Assembly (NCBI GenBank): GCA_949358305.1
Contig: OX442318.1
Span: 11,888,517-11,952,516, forward strand
DNA from: Strigamia acuminata
Lineage: Eukaryota > Arthropoda > Chilopoda > Geophilomorpha > Linotaeniidae
DNA length: 64,000 nt
Direction of reading: 5' to 3'
Part shown: in pieces, positions 9,065-17,701 of the stretch
Layout: each line of letters starts with the position of its first letter
How positions within the stretch are numbered: position 1 is the stretch's first letter
Program-made: the position numbers and the translations under genes
Notes under the pieces: generated by a model
Told to the model about the DNA's origin: nothing
The model's database searches: none
The model's input: the letters and a program-made list of their open reading frames with translations, nothing else

Positions 9065-12000
9065 TTGGTGTGGTTTTGCGTTGCTGTTCCGCCGTTTTCC
9101 GGTTCCACGCTGCATGAGTGGACAAGCTGGAAGCAAACTTACCAGCAGTTTGTGCTGTTGAATAAAGTGGAAGCAGACAGACAGGTCCCGCTACTTTTGA
9201 CTGTGATTGGCATACCAATGTTTGATAAAATCAAACGGTGGGCGCATCCGAAGGAAGTCGTCACGATGGGTTTGGATGCGATTCTGGACGTGGTTGAGGA
9301 GCACTACACGTCAGTTGACACCCCGTATATGGCTCGGCAGCGATTCGGAGCGCGCAAACGCCACGAGGGAGAGTCGGTGGAAAAATACATAGCAGAGTTA
9401 CGGATTCTGTCTCAACGTTGCGGATTCGCAACCAAGGAAGAAACGGACGGGGCGATCGTCCATCAGGTGGTACGAGGATCGCGGAATGAGGTTTTGGTCC
9501 GCGAGATTCTTCTCAACATGCCGTTGACGGCAGAACAGGTGACAAAACGTGCCGTCGCCCATGAGATGGCCCACATTGCGGCGTCGGGACGCGAAGAACC
9601 GTTGCCATTCACGGATGAAGAGCCGACCAAAGCGCCAGCTTCGGCGGCGTTGATGCAGTTGTCGATGGGTGGCCGCCGCGGTCCGCAGAGGGGCCGTGGA
9701 AGAGCCAACCAATTCGGTTCACCCGGTTTTTCAGGCGCAGGGACCAGTGCTCAACGTGGTTCGTTTCAGCGACCTTGGCGCGGGCGCCAGGGGCAGAGTA
9801 GTGGGCGAGGCGGCCAACCTGTAAAAAGGGATGGCACGCCCGTCGACTGTTTTCGTTGCGGCGGACCGCATTTCGTTAGGGATTGCCCTTTTGAGCCAGC
9901 ATTGGGACCAAGAGCCGGTCAAGATCAACGACCAGGTGGCCGCATGATTGGTGAGTGGCGCAAGAAGGCGAACGATCAGGAGGGAGCATGCCCACCGGCG
10001 ACGTTTCCAGCCGAGGTTGACGGCAGTTTTGGTGGAGCAGGAGGTTCTGATGAGAAGTGGAGGCAGCGGAACGTTCCAATCAACGTGATACAGGAACAAG
10101 ACGAGGATTTCGCCTTGTTCCATGTCGTTGGAGCGAGAGTGAGGTCGCCGCCCCTTATTGTGCAGGTGGTTTTGAATTCTTTCAGGCTTAACCTATTGTT
10201 GGATACCGGCAGTGAGCTGTCGGTGCTGAATGCGACTGATTGCAACGTCTTGCTGACCAAGCGATTGATTACGAGGAGGGCGATTACCCCCACTTCAGTT
10301 AAGCTGTTTGCATACCAACACCAGCCCATTGAGGTGTTGGGACAGGTGTGGCTGAATATGCATATGGGTGAGGTAACTGCAAGGGTAAATTTTGTAGTGG
10401 TGGGGCGTCAGGGCCCTAGTCTTATTGGTCGGGATGCTGTACACAAGTTTGGTTGGCATAATATTTCTGCCGCTTTAATTTCAGGAGATGGACGTGACCC
10501 GGCGCCGCCAGCGGAGGGTGACGGAGCTGCTGTGGGTGGTCAACACCCGTCGGCGAGCCCAGTGGATCACGTTGAAGTGTCGAGTGCGAGTGCCCAGAGA
10601 GCTGGTTCCTTGAGTGAATTGTTATTGCGTTACGCACACGTGTTTAGCGAGTGCCTTGGAACTTACAAAGGTGAACCGGTTGATCTTATTTTAAGACCAG
10701 ATGCGGTTCCCAGATTTTACAGGCCGAGGCCTATTCCACTACCACTTAGAGATGCGGTCAGTTTGGAGATAGACGATTTGATCTCCAAAGGGGTGTTCAA
10801 GCCAATTCCGTTCTCCGTGTGGGGGACTCCCCTGGTCACCGTGCAAAAGAAAGACGGGGGGGTTCGCCTGTGCGGGGATTACAGGTCCACCGTGAACGCT
10901 AATTTACAGCCTGACCCGTACCCCCTGCCTCGCATAGCCGAGTTGCTTGCGTCTATTGGCAGAGCGCGGTTCTTCAGTACGCTTGACCTCAGGCAAGCGT
11001 ATCTGCAAATTCCGCTATCTGAGAGGTCGGCTGTTATTGCGGCTGTGAACACCCCAAAAGGCCTTATGGCCGTTACCAGGCTCCCGTTTGGGACCATGCC
11101 ATCCGCTGGGATTTTCCAGCGGATTATTATTTCAGTCCTGGACGGGGTGCCCCGCATTTTCGTCTATTTGGACGACATCCTTGTTGCAACGTGGGATTTG
11201 CCAGAACATTTGTGGGTTTTAGAGCAGATTTTTCGTAGATTGGCTGATAGGGGTTTACACCTGGCTAGGGAAAAATGTTTGTTTTGTGAGAGTGGCCTGA
11301 ATTTTTTGGGTTTCTCAATTAGTCAGAAGGGTGTCAGACCGATCTCGTCAAAAGTGGAGGCAGTTTTGGCAATCCCACCTCCTGTTGACGTGAAGCAGCT
11401 TAGAACATTTTTAGGGATGGTGGCGTTTTACGCCGTGTTCATTGAACACTTGGCCGACAAGGCGACCCCGCTATACGAATTATTGTATGCGGAGGCAGTT
11501 TGGGTCTGGAACCAGCGCAGGCAGCAGGCATTTGACGGGATCAAACGAGCTTTAACGTCCGCTCCCATTTTGACGTACTACGATCTTCATCGTCCGCTGG
11601 TGATCGCCGCGGACGCGTCCCCTTATGGGGTAGGGGCGATCTTGGCCCACGTTGACAAACTGGAAAGAGAACATCCAGTTGCTTTTGCCTCGAGATCCCT
11701 CAGCCGTGCCGAGAGTAACTATGCGCACATCGACAAGGAGGCGCTGTCGGTTGTTTTCGCGGTGAAAAAGTTCCATATATATCTTATGGGCAGGGAGTTC
11801 ACCATATACACCGACCACAAGCCCTTGTTGGGCATTTTGGGGTCTGACCGACCAATTCCGTTGGTGGTCAGCCCCAGAATGCTCCGTTGGGCCCTCCTTT
11901 TGTCAGCTTACTCTTATGTGTTGCGGTACCGCAGGGGAGCCGACAATTCCAATGCTGATGTCCTCAGCAGATTCCCTTGCGATCCGGCGCCAGCTGAGGT

Positions 12001-13831
12001 TGATGACCGACCGGTATTTTTGGTCGAGATGGAGGGGGAGAACTTGTTGACAGCGGTGGAAGTCGCGAAGGCGACGGCAGTCGACACTGAGTTGACTGTG
12101 GTGGTTGCTGCCGTCCGTGGAGGAGATTTTGCCTCGCTTGCAGGTCGCCCTGAGTTGGCTGTTTATGCCAACCGTTTTGAGGAACTCTCACTTATGGCGG
12201 GAGTCCTCTTGTGGGGGACCAGAGTGGTGGTGCCCGGGGCCTTGCAGCCGAGGATGCTGCGGCTCCTTCATGAAGGCCATCCCGGCATTGTGGCCATGAA
12301 AAAGAGGGCCCGCAGTGCTGTGTGGTGGGCGGGAATTACCCCGCAAATCATTAACTTCGTGCAGAAGTGCGTCATCTGCGCGCAAAGCAGACCTTTGCCG
12401 CCACACGCACTGCCTATTTCATGGCCGCGTGCCGAGGAGCCGTGGGCCCGTGTACACATCGACTACGCCGGTCCCATTCAGTCCCAGATGGTTTTAGTGT
12501 TGGTAGACGCCTACTCTGGATGGATCGAGGCGAGGGCGACGCGGACGGCCACTTCAGCGACCACAATTTCGATTCTCAGGCGTGTGTTTAGTACTTTTGG
12601 GCTCCCGCACCTGTTGGTCAGCGACAACGGAGCCCAGTTCACGTCTGCAGAGTTTGCCAGTTTTTTGAGGAGAAATGGGGTCGAGCATATGTTCTCCCCC
12701 CCATACCACGCCCAGTCTAACGGGCAGGCGGAACGTGCGGTGCGTTGGGTCAAGGACCGTTTAGCAAAGTTCACCAAGGGAGATTTGGAGCTGCGCTTGT
12801 TGAGGCTCATGCTGTATCAGCATACGAGTTTCCGCGGACGGGACAATCAGTCGCCAGCGATGCTATTCATAGGGCGACAGCCGTTTACTTTTTTGGATTT
12901 GGTAAAACCCAGGTGCTCGGTGAGTGTGGCGGCTACTAACTCTCGTTTCAGAAACTTTACCGTGGGCGACAGCCTATGGTACAAGTCGTTTCCGGCAAGT
13001 ACCCCGTCGTGGCGGCCGGGGATTGTTTTGGAGAGGAGCGGCGAGGTCGTCTATCGCTTGAGGGATGTCCAGACCAACAAGCAAGTGGTCAGACACCTGA
13101 ACCACGTGAGGAGACGCGATGCGGCGGACCCGAGCGAAGTGGTGACTTCAGGGCCGGTCGTGGCGCCGGTGACTCCCGAGGGTGGGGGCGAGCTGAGGCT
13201 TTACACGTATGCGCCGTTGCCAGCGACGCCACCCGTCCTGTTGCCCTCAACACCACCAACACCACAGACGCCACCGCAACCTTTTCTCACCCCACCGCAA
13301 GTTGTGAGGCTCCCAACACCCGTGCAGACACCTGTAGGAGCCCAAGTGGTACCAGTGGGCGGTCAAGTTCCAGTGCTAGCCCCGGAGGCGCCACCCGCGC
13401 CGACGGTGGCCGAGGAGGTAGCGGTCGATCAGCAGATGGAGGAACCCCACCGCGACGCCGTCAACTCGGGGCCGAGACCGAGGACGCGCGCGGCCAGGAA
13501 CATCGAAATTAATTATAAAGACCTGTCCTCGGGGGAGGAGGAAGATGACGAGGAAACGGTTTTGGCCAGCTACCGCAATGCACCAGTGGCGAGACTACCC
13601 AAGCACGGACTAAAAGTCGCTGAGATGGTGCGGATGGAGCCCATACAAGATCCAGACCAACCTGGTCCAAGTGGGACGGCGGATCCTTTGGAGAGAGGGG
13701 CACCACGCACCACTTTACCGACGAAGAAGTCTGGTAAAGGACCCCCAGATAAAGCGCAACTTTATAGCAAGGAGGACGCGGAACGGACCCGCCTGCTGCT
13801 GAAACGCATGGCAGATAAGGGAAAGCAGTAA
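9065..13831 (+). CDS. Gag-Pol polyprotein of the Gypsy element
   Basis: One open frame, about 1588 residues from 9065. Order: Gag capsid region; zinc knuckle Cys262-Cys265-His269-Cys274; aspartic protease DTGS (Asp380); reverse transcriptase with YLDD (first Asp 703); RNase H (AADASPYGVGA, DHKPLLG); integrase with an N-terminal His/Cys zinc region (HEGHPG to CVICAQ) and catalytic Asp1133, Asp1187, Glu1223 (D-53-D-35-E spacing); then a C-terminal extension rich in Pro and acidic residues. The 9065 start is a TTG. The frame is open back to 8981 without ATG, and the first in-frame ATG (9219) is already inside Gag, so the true start is unresolved (non-AUG start, or a frameshift with the ATG at 8889 in another frame). 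The knuckle spacing is CX2CX3HX4C, one residue short of the usual CX2CX4HX4C. Confidence 0.92.
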   Translation: MVWFCVAVPPFSGSTLHEWTSWKQTYQQFVLLNKVEADRQVPLLLTVIGIPMFDKIKRWAHPKEVVTMGLDAILDVVEEHYTSVDTPYMARQRFGARKRHEGESVEKYIAELRILSQRCGFATKEETDGAIVHQVVRGSRNEVLVREILLNMPLTAEQVTKRAVAHEMAHIAASGREEPLPFTDEEPTKAPASAALMQLSMGGRRGPQRGRGRANQFGSPGFSGAGTSAQRGSFQRPWRGRQGQSSGRGGQPVKRDGTPVDCFRCGGPHFVRDCPFEPALGPRAGQDQRPGGRMIGEWRKKANDQEGACPPATFPAEVDGSFGGAGGSDEKWRQRNVPINVIQEQDEDFALFHVVGARVRSPPLIVQVVLNSFRLNLLLDTGSELSVLNATDCNVLLTKRLITRRAITPTSVKLFAYQHQPIEVLGQVWLNMHMGEVTARVNFVVVGRQGPSLIGRDAVHKFGWHNISAALISGDGRDPAPPAEGDGAAVGGQHPSASPVDHVEVSSASAQRAGSLSELLLRYAHVFSECLGTYKGEPVDLILRPDAVPRFYRPRPIPLPLRDAVSLEIDDLISKGVFKPIPFSVWGTPLVTVQKKDGGVRLCGDYRSTVNANLQPDPYPLPRIAELLASIGRARFFSTLDLRQAYLQIPLSERSAVIAAVNTPKGLMAVTRLPFGTMPSAGIFQRIIISVLDGVPRIFVYLDDILVATWDLPEHLWVLEQIFRRLADRGLHLAREKCLFCESGLNFLGFSISQKGVRPISSKVEAVLAIPPPVDVKQLRTFLGMVAFYAVFIEHLADKATPLYELLYAEAVWVWNQRRQQAFDGIKRALTSAPILTYYDLHRPLVIAADASPYGVGAILAHVDKLEREHPVAFASRSLSRAESNYAHIDKEALSVVFAVKKFHIYLMGREFTIYTDHKPLLGILGSDRPIPLVVSPRMLRWALLLSAYSYVLRYRRGADNSNADVLSRFPCDPAPAEVDDRPVFLVEMEGENLLTAVEVAKATAVDTELTVVVAAVRGGDFASLAGRPELAVYANRFEELSLMAGVLLWGTRVVVPGALQPRMLRLLHEGHPGIVAMKKRARSAVWWAGITPQIINFVQKCVICAQSRPLPPHALPISWPRAEEPWARVHIDYAGPIQSQMVLVLVDAYSGWIEARATRTATSATTISILRRVFSTFGLPHLLVSDNGAQFTSAEFASFLRRNGVEHMFSPPYHAQSNGQAERAVRWVKDRLAKFTKGDLELRLLRLMLYQHTSFRGRDNQSPAMLFIGRQPFTFLDLVKPRCSVSVAATNSRFRNFTVGDSLWYKSFPASTPSWRPGIVLERSGEVVYRLRDVQTNKQVVRHLNHVRRRDAADPSEVVTSGPVVAPVTPEGGGELRLYTYAPLPATPPVLLPSTPPTPQTPPQPFLTPPQVVRLPTPVQTPVGAQVVPVGGQVPVLAPEAPPAPTVAEEVAVDQQMEEPHRDAVNSGPRPRTRAARNIEINYKDLSSGEEEDDEETVLASYRNAPVARLPKHGLKVAEMVRMEPIQDPDQPGPSGTADPLERGAPRTTLPTKKSGKGPPDKAQLYSKEDAERTRLLLKRMADKGKQ

Positions 13832-14059
13832 GAGTCAAGGGCCCATATGGTGTAATTTTAAAACAAAAAAAGTGTTTGAAATTGTATAAAGAGGTTGTTT
13901 TTATTAGCAAAGAGGCAAGAGTTGTAGTTTGTGTTTTCTAAATGGAAAGTTGAAATTATAAAGTGTTGTATTTAAGAAGTTTTAATCACTAGATCTATAG
14001 ATTTTGATTAAGTTAAAAATGTGAAATTACAAGTGATAAACATTGTAACTGGGGAGGAA

Positions 14060-14263
14060 TGTTAGATTCTGATGATAAATTGGTTGTTAAGTGTAATATG
14101 ATGGTTGTAACAATATGCCATGGCTGGTAATTGTTTGTAAACTAGCCATGGCAACACATACATTCTGGAATTCAGTCGTGAGCGACAGTTCAATAAATGA
14201 AGAAGTTGAGTGCATTCTTCCTATCCAAATCTAGAGTTGTGTATCATTTATAAGGATTTATCA
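14060..14263 (+). repeat. 3' LTR (204 bp)
   Basis: Same sequence as 8563-8763 apart from an extra GTT-type triplet after AATTGGTT. It is preceded by the polypurine tract and followed by target duplication CAATG and the rest of the host intron. Confidence 0.95.
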
Positions 14264-14677
14264 CAATGCCATGTAAGTTTCCCTATTTGTATCAGATTGC
14301 CTTTTCTCAATTCATCACACTTGCCCGACTGCAAAACATCAATTGAAGCCAAAAAGACACGCCAGTCTTACCTCAACGTGCATCTAAATTTTGAAGCTGA
14401 GCACATCTGTAGCTGCAATTCACCTTGCGATTATACAATTTACGCCCCATTCACTGAATATTATAAAAACACAATACCATATTTTAAAATGGTATTTACA
14501 AAAATTCAACTTGATAATAACTTTAGAGAAATTTTTCAACAACGGTTGTCTTCGTCATTGGTCACGTTAATTTGCGACATTGGGTCAATTCTCGGCTTTT
14601 TTCTTGGAATATCTGCTCTATCATCAATTCAATTGCTGGAAAAATCCATACACAAATTTAACTTCAGTAATTTTTAA

Positions 14678-15120
14678 ACGTACATTTAAACATTGATGCT
14701 CCACATAATTGCTGCTGCAAACCATCTTGCAATTATAAGCTTACCAGATACACGCTATTCACTGAATATCCTCCATTGATTATATATAAGAATATATATT
14801 CTTAGCCTTGTTATGCAATTTGATGTGCTTAAAATATTATTAATCTAAAACACTAAGCTTATTATCATGAATAATTTTACCTCCACTTTAAAATTAAAAC
14901 AAAAAAATTACCAAACAATAAAAGTAATTCATAACAAAATTATTATACTGTATAGTAATGAGTTTGGCCATTGTTGGGCGGATTCTGTATTAAACTGTCT
15001 CCAAAAGCATAAATACACAAATATTGATAATATAAAAACAGAAACCTTTTTGTCACCCCCACATTCAGTTATGTGACCCCTTATAGGTGCGAGGTACAAT
15101 TGTGTCCAATTGGCAGGCAA
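14678..15120. other. Intergenic AT-rich stretch
   Basis: Follows the end of DEG/ENaC gene B. No gene, repeat family or regulatory element could be recognised beyond simple AT-rich sequence. Confidence 0.5.
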
Positions 15121-15245
15121 GGCTGGACTAGATATAAATTTAGTACCGGGAAATCCAAATGGGTCGGGCCACAGGGACAGGCTACAGTGAACTCGTCATG
15201 GACCACAGGCCATCGGGAATTTCCCGGTATCCCGCCGGCCTAGTA
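15121..15245 (+). repeat. Diverged SINE-family fragment
   Basis: Reverse-orientation relative of 267-418 and 40231-40422. Shared blocks include GGCTGGACTAG, AATTTAGTACCGGGAAATCC, GGAATTTCCCGGTA and a CCGCCGGCC end. No tRNA-like head is visible. Confidence 0.5.
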
Positions 15246-15401
15246 CAGCACTGTTGGCAGGGCCAGCTCAAGATCGACCGGCAATTGTTTTGGTGCGTCC
15301 CATCGGTCATTGTTTTCAATGCTCGTTGGTGAATTAATGTATTAAAGCACTTGGTGCCCTGCGCGGTTGCACCACTCGATCTTACCATATTTACAAACTG
15401 C

Positions 15402-15863
15402 AGGCGCTTCAGAAACTACGGATGGCCCTTCTGCAACCCGGTGCCATCAGAGTCCATGAACGATCTGGATTATGTGCTAGATGTGGGAAATAACGAAGGA
15501 GAAAGTGTGGTTAAATGTTTGACTTTTCGGAGGGTGGATAAAGAGATGCCTGCTCACAGCGCTCCTTTGGGTTTAACTTTTTGGACCGGTGATAAGGTAG
15601 ACGAGAAGTATCACGGTGGTGCATTGATTTCTATTCATGGAAGTTGAAATAGGACGGCATCGCTCAGTGGGAATAAAGTTTCGTTTTTCCCTTAGGTGGA
15701 TGAGAAGCCTGGAACAGAGATGGATTTGGTTACCAGATGGGTGATTGGCGGTCCTAGTAGATGGGGTCGGCCTGTGGATGTGGCTGTGCTGGATGGTAGT
15801 GTGTTGATATCGGATAATTATTACGGTGCAGTCTATAAAATGTACAAATTAGAAGAAAAATAA
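15402..15863 (+). pseudogene. Glucose/sorbosone dehydrogenase-like gene, C-terminal fragment
   Basis: After an acceptor-like CTGCAG, the frame reads RFRNYGWPFCNP, PAHSAPLGLTFWTGDKV, YHGGALISIHGS and, at the end, GRPVDVAVLDGSVLISDNYYGAVYKMYK. These match the C-terminal beta-propeller of PQQ-type soluble sugar dehydrogenases (GSDH domain). The frame is broken by TGA at 15645-15647, exactly where the family has the Trp of HGSWNR, and by TAG at 15693-15695. Both stops are in the same frame and the sequence resumes without a shift until TAA at 15861. No upstream part of the gene is present. It looks like a recently dead or relic fragment; a short intron between the stops is unlikely (about 18 bp by splice signals). 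Confidence 0.8.
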
Positions 15864-17160
15864 TAATGATGAATTAAATTAAACTAGTTTATTATCTAGA
15901 AACAACATTTTTGTACCTGAAATTGCAGTTTCTCACCTGTGAGAACCAATTCTGCACCTATAGCAGTTGTTTCTCAACTGTTCTGACAATATTTGTGCAC
16001 GAGAATGCAATTTTTCAAGTGTTCTAACTATTTTTTCACATAAAAATGCAATTTCTCATCACTTCTGACCATTTTTTGAACATAATAATTCACTTATCCT
16101 GTTTGTACCATTCATGAGATAAATAAATTACCTACTTGTATAACCTCCTTTCAAAAATTGAAAAGTCCAATTTTAGAACTGAAAATGACAATATTTGCAC
16201 ACGAAAAGCAAACTTTGTCCCTTGAATTTCATTTATTATTGTACAAAAACTACATTTCCTTTCTAATTAACGATATACACAAAGTATATAATTAATTTAA
16301 TAACATTTTTATCAACAAAATTTAAGTTTTTTTAAAAAAAAAAACATCGAATTTAATAAAATTTGCCAAATTTCCTTCTTTTTATGTCTTACTTGTTTAC
16401 CCCCAATAAAGTATGGGGGATCCAAAAATTGCACCCAGTCCAAAGGACCGATGCGTAAAAATGTCAATTTCGGTGTCAGCAGCACTGATCTCACATACGT
16501 TCATTGATCAATGTCCTTCACCCCTGACAAAGACGGTTAACTTTAAATCACACGGGCTAAACCTACAATATCCACAAATTGTCATCACCGAAACGACATT
16601 TCTCACAAAAAACACAAAAATAAATTCAAAATCGACACAAAAACCCATTTCGTCGACTCCCACAAACATCGCAGCTTCGTTTTCCAATTATTACTTCTAA
16701 AAGAAAGCCAACAACTATTTCATCCATTAAACCAAACGTGAAAAACCAATTCAAAACAAATCGGCCAGCACCACCTATCGACAAAACGACGAATTAATTA
16801 GACAAAAATCACTCCACGTCACAGATGACAAAATTCTGTAGCGACTAGCGATTTCTGGTTAACCAGTCGGTGACAAGTCGAAGTAAAACATCACGTGTGA
16901 AACAAACTTCTCTCCTGAGTGAGGAACTGGATAAGGAGCAAATCAAGACTCTCTTCGCAGCGAGCTACTTGTCTTTCCATAGCCGAACGCAAGTCTTCTT
17001 TTACCCCTTTGTTTACACCTCTTGTTACAGTCCTCTGTCTACAAATTAAAAAACGAAAAAAATTAATTTCTTTATTTTTCTTTCATTTTACTGTATTTCC
17101 TTTAACTGTGCACCCGCGCGCTATCGGCAGAATCAAGTACCCCGCGCTCTATTAGGCATC
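15864..17160. other. Intergenic region without recognisable genes
   Basis: About 1.3 kb downstream of the dehydrogenase relic and beyond the 3' end of INTS10. Short diverged repeats around TTTCTCA and GTTCTGAC occur at 15925-16080. Nothing coding is supported. Confidence 0.5.
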
Positions 17161-17164
17161 CGCC

Positions 17165-17590
17165 GATTTTTCCATTAAAAAATTCAAATTTCACAAAACT
17201 TTCTACTAAATAATTCAAATTTCATTGAATTTTATACTAAAAAATTTAAATTTCTCACTAAAAAATTTAAATTTCTCACTAAAAAATTTAAATTTCTCAC
17301 TAACAAATTTAAATTTTTCACTAAAAAAAGCAAATTTTCCATTAAATAATTCAAATTTCACTCAATTTTCGATTAAAAAATTCAAATTTCACTCAATTTT
17401 CGATTAAAAAATTCAAATTTCACTCAATTTTCGATTAAAAAATTCAAATTTCACTCAATTTTCGATTAAAAAATTCAAATTTAACCAAATTTTCCATTAA
17501 AAAATTCAAATTTAACCAAATTTTCCATTAAAAATATTCAAATTTCACCAAATTTTCCTTAAAAAAAATTCAAATTTCACTAAATCTCCC
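17165..17590. repeat. Minisatellite, about 31-bp unit
   Basis: Tandem array based on AAAAAATTCAAATTTCACTC followed by AATTTTCGATT, with variant units at both ends (AAATTTCTCACTAAAA type at the left). It lies just beyond the 3' end of INTS10. Confidence 0.85.
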
Positions 17591-17701
17591 ATCAGAAAAT
17601 CGCAAATTAATTAATTAATTAATTTTAAATTCTCCTGCACTTCATCAGAAGCCCGTGGCCGCGCACAATTCAAGGAAATCCGGTATTTAATTGTTTAAAA
17701 T

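Larger units (their letters stand above)
8563..14263 (+). mobile_element. Ty3/Gypsy LTR retrotransposon, structurally intact
   Basis: 5.7-kb element with direct LTRs (201 and 204 bp, differing by one 3-bp indel by eye), both beginning TGTTAGAT and ending TTATCA. It is flanked by a perfect 5-bp target duplication CAATG (8558-8562 and 14264-14268). A purine tract CTGGGGAGGAA ends at 14059, just before the 3' LTR. One long gag-pol frame is undisrupted. LTR near-identity means a very recent insertion, into the intron of DEG/ENaC gene B in the same orientation. Confidence 0.95.
6212..14677 (+). pseudogene. DEG/ENaC sodium-channel-like gene B, interrupted by a Gypsy element
   Basis: A second channel gene. 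The first exon (from about 6212) encodes a cytoplasmic segment, TM1 (FVILCSFLSSCYFTYCRIM) and the family signature YIHYPVYMTIEL...IPNVAVCSYP. Then come 6838-6946 (ending GRCIKIQ), 7080-7156, 8007-8116 (NPCVSL...CEKKCFEI...IQC) and 14296-14677 (LPFLNSSHLPDC, HICSCNSPCDY, TM2 with LICDIGSILGFFLGIS). The last four exons sum to a multiple of three. Exon 8007-8116 has the same 110-nt length and phases as the paralogous exon in gene A, but its donor reads AT instead of GT (8117-8118). A MITE and a 5.7-kb retroelement lie in that intron. The frame stays open, so the locus could be recently inactivated or use an alternative donor. The join of exon 1 is uncertain. Confidence 0.65.

Noticed and set aside
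9398-13910. Antisense reading frames opposite the Gypsy gag-pol
   Set aside because: Shadows of the GC-rich coding strand with no recognisable domains.
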